DNA of 64,000 nt from NCBI GenBank assembly GCA_019753235.1, contig JAIELF010000011.1, positions 186,001 through 250,000 of the forward strand, written 5' to 3'. Positions 54,098 through 63,069 of this stretch are shown in pieces. The notes below the pieces were generated by a model. That model did no database searches. It saw only the letters and a list, made by a program, of their open reading frames with translations, and was not told where the DNA came from. A program made the translations under genes and the position numbers. Numbering within the stretch: position 1 is the stretch's first letter; each line of letters begins with the position of its first letter. The stretch is from a bacterium. Lineage in GTDB: Bacteria; Planctomycetota; Planctomycetia; Kolteriales; Kolteriaceae.

Positions 54098-56005
54098 TTG
54101 TGCGGGATTTTGGGATTCATCGGCGAACCTGATCCAGAAGGGCTCGCCCGCATGATGAGCAAGCTCGCGCACCGCGGGCCCGATGGCCGAGGCTCTTGGA
54201 GCGACGGCCAAGTCCATCTCGGTCAGACTCGACTGGCGATCATCGATCGGGCCAGCGGGCATCAGCCGATGCTCGATGAACAAGGCACGCTGGTTATCGT
54301 CTTCAACGGAGAGATCTACGATCATGCCCTTCTTCGGCAGCGGCTTCAAAAAGCCGGTCACCGCTTCCGGACGAATAGCGATACCGAGGTGATCCTCGAA
54401 GCGTATCGCGCCTGGGGAGAGGACGCTGTTCTTCATCTGGACGGGATGTTTGCGTTCGTCCTTTACGACCGAAACCGGCGACTTCTGTTCGGCGCCCGCG
54501 ACCGATTCGGCAAGAAGCCTCTCTATTTCGCACAGCCCACATCGACTCAGGTTCGGTTCGTCTTCGCGTCGGAATCGTCCAGCCTAAATGAGCACTCGGC
54601 CCTTCGGTCACCGCGTCGGCTGAACGAAGAGGGGATCGTTTCATACTTGGTCCACGACGCGGTGGCGGACCCTCGTTCGATCTGGGAAGGGGTTCAGCAG
54701 CTTGCCCCAGGGCACCGCTTCGTTCTCGACCTTGCAGGTGAGAAACCGATCCACATCTCCCGCTTCTGGGACCGGCAGTCCGCGATTTCCGCGGCAGGAA
54801 CACCCGCTCCAAAATCCGACCCGGATCGGCTGATCTCGCTACTCGATGATGGCGTCCGCAGGCGCTGGGTGGCGGATGTTCCGGTGGGAGTCTTTCTTTC
54901 GGGCGGGGTCGATTCGAGCGCGGTGCTGGCCCTTTCTGCCAGGCATCGACCCGCGTCCGAGATCGCCACCTTTTCGATTGGCTTTGACGATCCCAGCTTT
55001 GACGAGTCTCCCTGGGCCGAGCAGGTCGCCCGGCAACTCGGCACGGTTCATCGGCATCGGCTGTTCAACAGTCGGGAGATGCTCGCTCGGCTAGAGCCCG
55101 TGATCGCGCAGCTCGACGAGCCATTGGCGGACCCTTCGATTTTGCCGACCGCGCTCCTTTCGGAGTTCGCTCGCGAGCACGTGACGGTTGCCCTCAGCGG
55201 GGAAGGGGGGGATGAATTACTGGCGGGGTACGACCCGTTCCGGGCGCTTAGCGTGGCCCGGTGGTATCGCCGTTTTCTGCCCCGCCGGTTGGCGCCGGCG
55301 CTCGGTTCTTTTGTTCGCAAGATCCTTCCTCGATCGGACCAGAACATGTCTCTCGATTTTAAGCTCGATCGATTCCTTCGTGGGATGGGGGTATCAGCGG
55401 AGATTCAGCTTCCGACCTGGATGGGATCTTTCTCGCTGGATCAACTGACCAGGCTCATTCCATCTCGGCGCGATCGCCTTTCCGCGGAGGAGGTCTTCGC
55501 TGACGTGTTGGCGTTTGGCCGGCAAGTGCGGGGTGGCGACGTCGACCGAGCGCTCGACTTCTATCAGCGGTTCTATCTCCCCAATGACATCCTTCGCAAA
55601 GTAGATCGCGCGAGCATGATGTTCGGCCTGGAGCTCCGTTGCCCTTTTCTGGACACGGCATTTGCCGAGTACGTCAACTCACTACCGGCCGAGACGAAGT
55701 TTGCGCGAGGAGTCACCAAAGCGATCTTCAAGAAAGGACTTCGTCGGCAACACCTCTTGCCCGACCAGATCATCGATCGGCCAAAGAAGGGATTCGGGAT
55801 TCCGATCGCTCGATGGCTTCGCACCGATTTGCGAAGCGAGGTGGAAACGCACCTGGTTCAGGATTGGCCCTGGGCTCTTTCCTTTATCGATTCACAAGGA
55901 GTTCGCGATCTGGTCCGTGATCATCTTTCGTTGCGGGCCAACCGCGCGAAAGAGCTCTGGTCGCTGCTGGTCCTTTCGAAATGGGTCAAAAGCCATTTAT
56001 CGTGA
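54098..56005 (+). CDS. asnB: Asparagine synthase (glutamine-hydrolysing)
   Basis: About 635 residues. An N-terminal class II glutaminase (CGILGFIGEPDPEG, then LAHRGPDGRGSW, FNGEIYDH, RFRTNSDTEVIL) is followed by an AsnB synthase domain with PP-loop VFLSGGVDSSAVLAL and LRCPFLDTAFAEYVNSLP. The first residue after the initiator must be the catalytic Cys, which fixes the start at TTG 54098 (TTG-TGC), preceded by GGAGG. An in-frame upstream extension overlaps the divergent CoA-binding gene and lacks this logic. AsnB paralogs also occur in glycan and peptide modification. It converges with an HtrA gene. Confidence 0.93.
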   Translation: MCGILGFIGEPDPEGLARMMSKLAHRGPDGRGSWSDGQVHLGQTRLAIIDRASGHQPMLDEQGTLVIVFNGEIYDHALLRQRLQKAGHRFRTNSDTEVILEAYRAWGEDAVLHLDGMFAFVLYDRNRRLLFGARDRFGKKPLYFAQPTSTQVRFVFASESSSLNEHSALRSPRRLNEEGIVSYLVHDAVADPRSIWEGVQQLAPGHRFVLDLAGEKPIHISRFWDRQSAISAAGTPAPKSDPDRLISLLDDGVRRRWVADVPVGVFLSGGVDSSAVLALSARHRPASEIATFSIGFDDPSFDESPWAEQVARQLGTVHRHRLFNSREMLARLEPVIAQLDEPLADPSILPTALLSEFAREHVTVALSGEGGDELLAGYDPFRALSVARWYRRFLPRRLAPALGSFVRKILPRSDQNMSLDFKLDRFLRGMGVSAEIQLPTWMGSFSLDQLTRLIPSRRDRLSAEEVFADVLAFGRQVRGGDVDRALDFYQRFYLPNDILRKVDRASMMFGLELRCPFLDTAFAEYVNSLPAETKFARGVTKAIFKKGLRRQHLLPDQIIDRPKKGFGIPIARWLRTDLRSEVETHLVQDWPWALSFIDSQGVRDLVRDHLSLRANRAKELWSLLVLSKWVKSHLS

Positions 56006-56019
56006 CATGCCTATGTCAC
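56002..56019. terminator. Inverted repeat between convergent asnB and protease genes
   Basis: GTGACAT-gcct-ATGTCAC is a perfect 7-bp stem with a 4-nt loop. It overlaps the asnB stop codon and the end of the protease gene. It could serve as a bidirectional terminator, but there is no U-tract on either side. Confidence 0.35.
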
Positions 56020-57023
56020 AGGGATGGCTTCTCGCGAGGGATCACTTGAACCGCGACGAGTTGATCCTCGCGAATCAACGACAGTTCGGAAGCACGCCCC
56101 GCCCGGTCGAAAGTGAGCAGGCGATGGAGTGCGTCGATACTGGTGATCGGTCGGTCATCGAGTGACAATAGGATGTCACCCTCTCGCAGGCGAGCTTTAT
56201 CGGCCGGCCCGCCCGGCTCGACACTCATCACCAGGATGGCTTCATCCTGCAGCAAATCGAATCGACGAATCAGCCACGACGGCAGGTCGATGTTCTGCGC
56301 CGCCAATCCCAAGTAACTTCGCCGAACTCGACCATGCGCCAGCAACTGGTCCGCGACGTGCGAAGCGGTTCCCGAGGCGATGGCAAAGCAGATCCCCTGA
56401 GCAGAGACAATGACGGCGGTATTCACCCCGATCACTTCGCCCCGAGAATCGATCAGGGGTCCCCCGGAGTTGCCGGGATTTAAGGCGGCATCGGTTTGCA
56501 GGATGTCATCCATCAGTCGGCCCGACTGAGCTCGCAGCGTCCGACCCAGCGCGCTGACGACGCCGGCGGTCACGCTGGTTTGGAAACCCAAGGGGTTACC
56601 GATCGCGATCGCCAATTGCCCCACGCGAAGTCGACCTCCGTCGGCAAAGCGGACGCTGGGCAATTCCGAGCTCCGGATGCGGAGCAGCGCGAGGTCGCTA
56701 TCGGGGTCGTCCCCCACGAGCTCGGCCGCGTACTTGTCGCCTTCGAAAAGCGTCACGGTTTGTTTCTCGGTGCCATGCACCACATGGCTATTGGTGACGA
56801 TGAGCCCGTCGGGCGAGATCAAAAACCCCGACCCGCTTCCACCAACCCCGGGCTGACCCGAGCGCGACGAGCGAACCGTGATATGTACCACCGCAGGGCT
56901 AACCCGCTCGGAGGCGGAAATCACGGCTTGCGAGTAAGCGTCGAAGAGGGGCTCATCCGATGTGGCAGCGGACGGGGGATTGTTCGGGGTCGACTCAGGA
57001 CCGCTCAAACGGTGGATCGTCAT
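56016..57023 (-). CDS. HtrA/Deg-type serine protease with PDZ domain
   Basis: A 335-residue protease. Triad residues sit in NSHVVHG (His), DSDLALLRI (Asp) and ALNPGNSGGPLID (Ser). Then comes one PDZ domain (about 240-325, VEPGGPADKARLREGDILLSLDDRPI). The start is ATG at 57023 after AAGGAG. No N-terminal signal peptide or membrane helix is visible, so it would be cytoplasmic unless translation begins further upstream. Deg proteins degrade misfolded proteins, normally outside the cytoplasm. Confidence 0.9.
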   Translation of the reverse strand: MTIHRLSGPESTPNNPPSAATSDEPLFDAYSQAVISASERVSPAVVHITVRSSRSGQPGVGGSGSGFLISPDGLIVTNSHVVHGTEKQTVTLFEGDKYAAELVGDDPDSDLALLRIRSSELPSVRFADGGRLRVGQLAIAIGNPLGFQTSVTAGVVSALGRTLRAQSGRLMDDILQTDAALNPGNSGGPLIDSRGEVIGVNTAVIVSAQGICFAIASGTASHVADQLLAHGRVRRSYLGLAAQNIDLPSWLIRRFDLLQDEAILVMSVEPGGPADKARLREGDILLSLDDRPITSIDALHRLLTFDRAGRASELSLIREDQLVAVQVIPREKPSL

Positions 57024-57152
57024 GGCATCTCCTTGCTCGGTTTCCTGAGGAGACTTCAAGGTGAATGGTTTGTCTCCCCGGGAACACGTCATCGGAAAAA
57101 GCGTCCGTACCCGCATCCAGGGGAAGCAAGGTTAGCGACTCGAGCCGATCGA

Positions 57153-57983
57153 TCACGGAGTGCTGACGGGGTCGGCAAATCGACGAACGAGATTAAAGCG
57201 GACGTCGCCGAAAGTGGGGCCGGCCCAGATTCGCCAAAGGGCCCGAGCAAAGGGAAAATCGTGCGCGATGAACGGAACGGGGTCGGCACTATTGAAGGCG
57301 CTGTAGACCTTTCCTCCGGGCAGCCAAACGATGTAGACGATGTCGCCCGGCTTGGAACCATTTTGAAAGACCGAGACGAAGTTTTCGATGTTCTGTTGCA
57401 GGCGGTCGACATCGACATCATCAAACGAACTGTTGATACGGTCGTAGATGTCGTTCATGATCATCTTGCCGGTCAGCGAACTGATGAATCGAAGCATGTA
57501 GACTTTCGCCTTACCATCGACAAGCAATCCATCGAGCAGTTCGAGGGTTTGACCCCGGCTCGGCTCGACGACATAGCTGGCAATGTCGTAGGTCTTGATC
57601 TCGACGATGATCTTCTTGGTTCGACGGAATTGGCCCGTGTATTGGCAATGGTACTGGTTCGAGCCATCGGTCACATCGATGAAGGCTGGGAAGTCCTCGA
57701 CGGTTTCCTTTGTGGGTTGAACGCGGATAGTGCGCGATACGGCTTCTGCCGGCGAATCGGTCAAGGGAGCCGAGCCCGTGGTGGCGTGGGCCTCTGGTTC
57801 GGGACCGCCCGGCTGGGGACTACCGAGTTCGGAACTTTGGGCCGCGGGTGTTTGGGCTTGGGCAGTGATGTTATTGATCGGCTTGCCGCGCCGTTTAAGG
57901 CCTTTGGTCTGCCCGAAGAGGAAATACCAAGTCGAACCAGCCCCCACGGCCAGGATCACCAACAAACCGGCTAGGATCTTCAT
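57153..57983 (-). CDS. Membrane-anchored chalcone-isomerase-like protein
   Basis: About 276 residues. A single N-terminal helix (ILAGLLVILAVGAGSTWYFLFG) is followed by a Pro/Gln/Ser linker to about residue 85. A compact domain then runs to the end. NGSKPGDIVYIVWLPGGKVYSAF and FIAHDFPFARALWRIWAGP fit the chalcone-isomerase-like family, bacterial members of which are thought to bind fatty-acid-like ligands. No catalytic role is evident. The start is ATG at 57983, 9 bp after AGAAGG; in-frame codons to 58046 are an alternative (TTG). Confidence 0.72.
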   Translation of the reverse strand: MKILAGLLVILAVGAGSTWYFLFGQTKGLKRRGKPINNITAQAQTPAAQSSELGSPQPGGPEPEAHATTGSAPLTDSPAEAVSRTIRVQPTKETVEDFPAFIDVTDGSNQYHCQYTGQFRRTKKIIVEIKTYDIASYVVEPSRGQTLELLDGLLVDGKAKVYMLRFISSLTGKMIMNDIYDRINSSFDDVDVDRLQQNIENFVSVFQNGSKPGDIVYIVWLPGGKVYSAFNSADPVPFIAHDFPFARALWRIWAGPTFGDVRFNLVRRFADPVSTP

Positions 57984-58191
57984 TCCCATCATCCTTCTCA
58001 CTTTGGGGGAGCCCCCCGCATCCTCTTCATTCGACCGGGCGACCAAAATCGCGTCAAGGTAGAACCTTCCGCAGGTGGAACCTCTCTAGAAAGAAAAGAC
58101 CCCTCGGCCGAATACGTGGTCTGGAAACGGGTGCCGGTGGGGTCCGCTCGCCGCTATAGAATAAGCGGATGATGGCCGACAAGGACAAACG

Positions 58192-58878
58192 ATGCACGAC
58201 GGTTTGAGAATCACGGGGGGCGAGCACCGCGGGAGGAAGCTCTTTTCGCCGCCGAAGAACACCATTCGGCCCGCCAGCGACATGATCCGCCAGGCGGTCT
58301 TCAACATGCTGGGCTCCGATATTCTCGGAGTCGATTTCTACGACGTCTTCGCGGGGACGGGTGTGGTAGGGCTCGAAGCGATCAGCCGAGGCGCCCGCCG
58401 AGCGATCTTCGTCGAGAACAGTCGCAAACAAATCCAACTCATCGAACGGAACACGAAGCATGTCGGCGTTTGGGACCAGGCTGACGTTCGGATGGCGGAC
58501 GCGTTTCTCTGGGGCCGACACTTCAAGGCGAACGGAGGTCCGACGATTGTTTTTATCGGCCCCCCTTACGAGCTCTTTGCCGAGAAGGAGACCGAAAAGA
58601 CACTAGGACTCGTCGAGCGAGTTCAGAACGCCCTTCGGCCGGGAGACCTGCTCGTCTTTCAGTTTGCCCGACAGGTTTCGACCGATCGACTCCCTCGCCA
58701 GGAGGGCTGGTATCGGCTTCGTCAGTATGGCAAATCCCAAGTCGGGCTCTGGTCGATCCCGGATCCGGATGCTCCTAAAGCTGCGAGTGACGATGGGATC
58801 GACGATGGGATCGACGAAAGGTCGATCGACAATGAAACCGACGAAGGATCGACCGACGATGAATCCGCCAACCCGTGA
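58192..58878 (+). CDS. rsmD: 16S rRNA (guanine-N2)-methyltransferase RsmD-like
   Basis: A 228-residue SAM-dependent methyltransferase. LRITGGEHRGRKLFSP and IRPASDMIRQAVFNML are the RsmD start. FYDVFAGTGVVGLEAISRGA is the SAM-binding motif I, and AIFVENSRKQIQLIERN is motif II. In motif IV, which is DPPY in RsmD, this protein reads GPPY (123-126), lacking the catalytic Asp. The C-terminal 35 residues are acidic and repetitive (DDGIDDGIDERSID). It overlaps cca by 20 bp. RsmD methylates G966 of 16S rRNA. Confidence 0.88.
   Translation: MHDGLRITGGEHRGRKLFSPPKNTIRPASDMIRQAVFNMLGSDILGVDFYDVFAGTGVVGLEAISRGARRAIFVENSRKQIQLIERNTKHVGVWDQADVRMADAFLWGRHFKANGGPTIVFIGPPYELFAEKETEKTLGLVERVQNALRPGDLLVFQFARQVSTDRLPRQEGWYRLRQYGKSQVGLWSIPDPDAPKAASDDGIDDGIDERSIDNETDEGSTDDESANP
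58789..58860 (+). repeat. Short degenerate tandem repeats at the rsmD 3' end
   Basis: A run of imperfect GAYGGGATCGAC / GAYAAAGSATCGAC units of about 12 bp encodes the acidic Asp/Glu/Ser tail of RsmD and leads into the cca start. Local slippage is the likely origin. Confidence 0.6.
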
Positions 58879-60106
58879 TGCGCGCTTGTTGGCCATGCAG
58901 GTCGTCGAGCGACTGACGGCGGCCGGGCATCAAGCCTATTGGGCGGGGGGTTGTGTTCGGGACTTGTTGCTGGGACACATCCCCAAAGATTTTGATGTCG
59001 CCACCAGCGCCAAGCCCCCCGAGGTACAAAAGCTCTTTCGGCGAACCGTCGCCGTCGGCGCGAGTTTCGGCGTCATCTCGGTGATCGGCGGACCTGGACT
59101 CACCATCGAGGTCGCAACCTTCCGCTCCGATGGAACATACTCGGACGGTCGACGACCTGACCAAGTCACTTTCAGTTCAGCCGAGGAAGATGCCAAGCGT
59201 CGTGACTTCACGATCAACGGCATGTTCTTCGATCCCGCAAAGGACGAAGTCCTCGACTACGTTGGGGGAAGGGAAGATCTCGCCCGGGGACTCATTCGCG
59301 CGATCGGCGACCCGGCATTGCGATTTCGAGAGGACAAGCTTCGGCTCCTTCGGGCGATCCGTTTTGCCAGTCGGCTCGGCTTCGGGATCGACGACGAAAC
59401 GTATGCGGCCCTTTGCCGAGAAGTCGATAGCATCACCCTTGTCAGTGTCGAGCGAATCCTGGCGGAGCTACGCCAGATGATCGAACACCCTTCGCGCGTC
59501 CGAAGCATCGAGATGCTCTGGTCCAGCGGGCTCTTTCCGAGGATTTATCCTGAATTGGTGGCTGCCTCGTACGATCGGCGACAGCTCGATCATTCGCTCG
59601 CGGTGCTAGGCTTTTCGCAACATGCGGTTTGTTTCGCGTGGGGAATGGCGGCACTTTTGGCTTCGATCGAAACAACGCAAGCGAGAAGTCTCGTTCGGAC
59701 GATCCTGCATCGACAGCGGGCCAGCAACGATGACATCGCCAAGGCCGACTGGCTGGTGAGCCATCGTGATCTTTGGCGTGACTGGGTGGCCAAGCCGACG
59801 CATGCACTCAAACGCGTCCTGGCCCATCCGGCCGCGGCGGACTTGTTCGATTTAGCAGAGGCGACCGAGCGAGCCGAGCTAGGCCTCGCCGATCAGGTCG
59901 ATCAACTGCGCCGACAATGGGGGGCGTGGACTCCAAGCGAACTCGATCCCGAGCCGCTCGTGACGGGGAAAGATCTACTCGATTGGGGATACTCGGCAGG
60001 AAGGATTTTTAAGGAGATTCTCGAGACGGTTCGCGACAAGCAGTTGGATGGCGAGCTCGATAGTCGCGATGAGGCAGAGGCTTTCATCCGACGCCGATGG
60101 TGTTGA
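58859..60106 (+). CDS. cca: CCA-adding/poly(A) polymerase-family tRNA nucleotidyltransferase
   Basis: About 415 residues. YWAGGCVRDLLLGHIPKDFDVATSA is the nucleotidyltransferase motif (G-G-x-V-R-D and D-x-D). RRDFTINGMFFDP, YVGGREDLARGLIRAIGDP and FREDKLRLLRAIRFASRLGFGID are class II CCA/PAP signatures. A helical C-terminal part follows. Because tRNA-Lys here has no encoded CCA, it would be needed for tRNA maturation. The start is ATG at 58859, overlapping rsmD by 20 bp. It may be poly(A) polymerase rather than CCA-adding. Confidence 0.9.
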   Translation: MNPPTRDARLLAMQVVERLTAAGHQAYWAGGCVRDLLLGHIPKDFDVATSAKPPEVQKLFRRTVAVGASFGVISVIGGPGLTIEVATFRSDGTYSDGRRPDQVTFSSAEEDAKRRDFTINGMFFDPAKDEVLDYVGGREDLARGLIRAIGDPALRFREDKLRLLRAIRFASRLGFGIDDETYAALCREVDSITLVSVERILAELRQMIEHPSRVRSIEMLWSSGLFPRIYPELVAASYDRRQLDHSLAVLGFSQHAVCFAWGMAALLASIETTQARSLVRTILHRQRASNDDIAKADWLVSHRDLWRDWVAKPTHALKRVLAHPAAADLFDLAEATERAELGLADQVDQLRRQWGAWTPSELDPEPLVTGKDLLDWGYSAGRIFKEILETVRDKQLDGELDSRDEAEAFIRRRWC

Positions 60107-60128
60107 TCCTTTCGGATGCGTCGCCACC

Positions 60129-62816
60129 TCAGGAAGGTTTTCGATTCATTTCCCTGAGAACCTTTTCGACGACTTCGGTCGGCGAAAAAGGTTTCTGCAT
60201 GACACCAAGATTCTTGACGGCCGCCTTGGCGAGGATCTCTTCCTCGGGGAAACCGCTCATCAGGACGATGGGAAGATTGGGTCGAATCGCGCGGAGATCG
60301 ACAAGGGTTTCCAATCCGTTTCGGCCAGGCATGGTGAGGTCGAGAAGGACAACATCGATGCCGGCATCCGCATGGAAATGTTCGAGGGCTTTGTCTCCGC
60401 TCTCGGCTTCCAAGACTCGAAAGCCCGCCTTCTCGAAGATGGCCGTCATTACCTGTCGTACTTCGACTTGATCATCGACGATGAGGATAGTTTGGCTTCC
60501 TTGCATCATAAGAGGATCATGTGGAAGGGTATTCTGTGTGGGTGCCGCCGAGCATTCGGGCAGATACACGGTGAAAGTGCTGCCTTGACCCATTTCACTC
60601 TCCACGATGACTTTTCCGCCGTGCGACCGAACGATTCCCGCAACCGCTGCCAGCCCTAGTCCCCGGCCAGAGAATTTTGTCGTGAAGAAGGGATCGAAGA
60701 TGCGTGAGAGCTCAGATGGATGAATCCCCGAGCCCGTGTCGGCAACACGAATCAGGATTCCCGGTGTGGCCAGGACCACATCGGGTGGATGGACGTAAGC
60801 GGAAGCCGAGACGGTTGGGCTGCCGACCGACGTGGCAATATGAACTTCTCCCCCTTTTTCGCCGATCGCTTCGGACGCGTTGGTGATCAGATTCATCACC
60901 ACTTGTACGATCTGCCCGCTGTCCCCGTCGACCCAGAGCGGGCTCTGAGCCAAATCCATCCGGAGAGTCGCCCGCTTTTTGACGGTTGTTTCCAATAGAC
61001 CGGTCATCTCACGAACGATGGCATTGACGTCGACCGGTTGAACATCGCGTTTCGCCCGACCGGCGCAGGCAAGCAATTGCCGACAGAGCTCCGCCGCCCG
61101 CAACGTTGCCGACTTGGCTCGGTCGGTGTGGATCACCAAGTTGCTGGGATCACTCGGGATCATTTCGACCGAAGCGAGGATCACGGTCAGCAGGTTGTTG
61201 AAGTCGTGCGCGATTCCGCCCGCAAGCACACCGAGACTTTCAAGCTTTTGACTCTCTCGGAGGACTTTCTCGAAGCGACTCTTCTCCTCGGCCATCGCTA
61301 TTTCGTCGTTGATGTCGCGCGCAGCGCCTCTCACGAAGATCGGCTTCCCCTTCTCATCAAGTTCGACGTGATAGATATCCTCAAGCCACGAAATCGAACC
61401 GTCGGGTCGAACGATTCGGTAGCGAAACTTCGCGCTGACGGCATTGCTTATGGCGTCGTTCAAGATTTGTCGAACTTGCATGACATCGTCGGGATGCAAC
61501 ATGTTAAAGAACGATTGTTCGGTCGGCTTAAACGTCGAGAGGTCGACGCCAAACATTTTGAACATTTGGAACGACCACCAGACCTCACCGGTGACGATGT
61601 TCCATTCCCAACCTCCCGTGCGGGAAATGGTCTGAGTCAGCCGAAGTCTTTCTTCACTGGCCCGCAGAGCAAGCTCGGCCCGACGTTTCTCTGTGACGTC
61701 GTGCCAATTGACGACGATCGCCTTCACATCGGGATCATCCAGCAGATTTACACCGCGGATTTCAAACCAGCAGGATGTTCCATCGGCCCGGAACGCCCGA
61801 ATCGATAGGTCGTCGATGATTCCCCCTGGCGTGGCAAGAAGGTCGTCCCGACGCGCCATGATTTTCGCCAGATCTTCTGGGTCGGCTTTCTCCCAGGCCG
61901 GCCGATTGCCCGGGGGAATGGTGCTGAGCGTATGGTTTTTCACCGGGGACTCGTAAAGGACCTGTCCGGAGGTATCGATCAGCGTCGTGCCGCCGTAGGC
62001 GTTCTCGATGATCTTTCGAAACCTTCGTTCGCTGGCGGAAAGCTCCTGCTGCTGACAAGTCTGTTCGTCGATGTCTTCCATCGTTCCGAGGATGAGTGTT
62101 GGCTTGTTTTCGGAATCGCGCGATAGGACGGCATCGCGGAATCGAATCCATCGAAATCGACCGTCGGCATGGCGAATACGCGCACGGTGCTCGAAAACGC
62201 CCCCCGCGGGCAACCGAGCCATCGTTTCGAAGTACACATCCGGCGCGATGAAATCCTCTTTCTTAAAGAACGCGTACAGGTTTTCGGCGGGAACTTGCCT
62301 TAAATCACCGGCCTGGACACCCAGAATTTCCGTCGAACGTGAATTAACGAACGTCAGCCGCTGCGTCTCCACGTTCTGAATGTAGACCAATGTCGGGATG
62401 GTATCGATCAACGTCCTTAGAAGAGCAGCCGACTGATCGCGATTGGGATCGAGGCCGCGATGGCCCGGCAGGCGGTGGCCGAGAAGATAGAAGAGCGCGT
62501 CGACATCCCGGTCCAAAAAATTTCGGCCAACGATCTCGTACCACTCGGTCGGCTCGCCGTTTCGAAGAAATCGACAGCGGAAAGAACAGCTTGGCCCTGG
62601 ATCGACGCAGGAAGACTCCCATGCCTGTGCCGCAAAATGGCGATCATCGGGATGGATCAAAGAAAGCGCTTCGATCCCGATCAGCTCGTCCATCGATAAA
62701 CCGACCACGCGAGCAAAACGATCATCCGCGGCCGAGATTTGACCTCGAGCGTTGCAGATTCCCGCGAAATCGAAAACGTCTTCCGGCAGAATAACTTTTG
62801 GCGTGCCAGCAATCAT
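60129..62816 (-). CDS. Hybrid sensor histidine kinase with four PAS domains and receiver
   Basis: An 895-residue cytoplasmic kinase with no membrane helices. PAS-like units lie at about 10-120, 130-255, 265-385 and 395-515. HisKA carries GVLAGGIAHDFNNLLTVI (phospho-His). HATPase_c has QVVMNLITNASEAIG, VADTGSGI and GRGLGLAAVAGIVRSHGG. A C-terminal receiver domain (about 770-890) has ILIVDDQVEVRQVM, DVVLLDLTMPGRNG (phospho-Asp) and MSGFPEEEI. It should autophosphorylate in response to PAS ligands and pass phosphate to its own receiver. No partner regulator is adjacent. It converges with cca. ATG at 62816. Confidence 0.94.
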   Translation of the reverse strand: MIAGTPKVILPEDVFDFAGICNARGQISAADDRFARVVGLSMDELIGIEALSLIHPDDRHFAAQAWESSCVDPGPSCSFRCRFLRNGEPTEWYEIVGRNFLDRDVDALFYLLGHRLPGHRGLDPNRDQSAALLRTLIDTIPTLVYIQNVETQRLTFVNSRSTEILGVQAGDLRQVPAENLYAFFKKEDFIAPDVYFETMARLPAGGVFEHRARIRHADGRFRWIRFRDAVLSRDSENKPTLILGTMEDIDEQTCQQQELSASERRFRKIIENAYGGTTLIDTSGQVLYESPVKNHTLSTIPPGNRPAWEKADPEDLAKIMARRDDLLATPGGIIDDLSIRAFRADGTSCWFEIRGVNLLDDPDVKAIVVNWHDVTEKRRAELALRASEERLRLTQTISRTGGWEWNIVTGEVWWSFQMFKMFGVDLSTFKPTEQSFFNMLHPDDVMQVRQILNDAISNAVSAKFRYRIVRPDGSISWLEDIYHVELDEKGKPIFVRGAARDINDEIAMAEEKSRFEKVLRESQKLESLGVLAGGIAHDFNNLLTVILASVEMIPSDPSNLVIHTDRAKSATLRAAELCRQLLACAGRAKRDVQPVDVNAIVREMTGLLETTVKKRATLRMDLAQSPLWVDGDSGQIVQVVMNLITNASEAIGEKGGEVHIATSVGSPTVSASAYVHPPDVVLATPGILIRVADTGSGIHPSELSRIFDPFFTTKFSGRGLGLAAVAGIVRSHGGKVIVESEMGQGSTFTVYLPECSAAPTQNTLPHDPLMMQGSQTILIVDDQVEVRQVMTAIFEKAGFRVLEAESGDKALEHFHADAGIDVVLLDLTMPGRNGLETLVDLRAIRPNLPIVLMSGFPEEEILAKAAVKNLGVMQKPFSPTEVVEKVLREMNRKPS

Positions 62817-62982
62817 GCGTCATCGGCCCATGTATTTCAATTTGACCGCTAAGCCACCATCGGGTCCGCTTTTCGTTGTATCAGAGGATCGAATGAAGAA
62901 GGAGAGCTATCGATCGTGAGGGAGGCAAGACCTATCGATAACTTCAGTCCGACAGGATCCACGAGAGACTAGCGTGTTTCTT

Positions 62983-62999
62983 TCGGCGCGGAGCGCCGA
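62983..62999. other. Perfect stem-loop in the purF-kinase gap
   Basis: TCGGCGC-gga-GCGCCGA is a 7-bp perfect stem, downstream of purF and upstream of the kinase gene on the minus strand. It has no U-tract. It may be a Rho-independent-like structure or chance. Confidence 0.3.
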
Positions 63000-63069
63000 C
63001 GAAAATGAAAACGAATTTGGGAGTTCCATGGTCCTGCGTTAGCCCCATCCGATGGGTTGGGGCCGGCAA

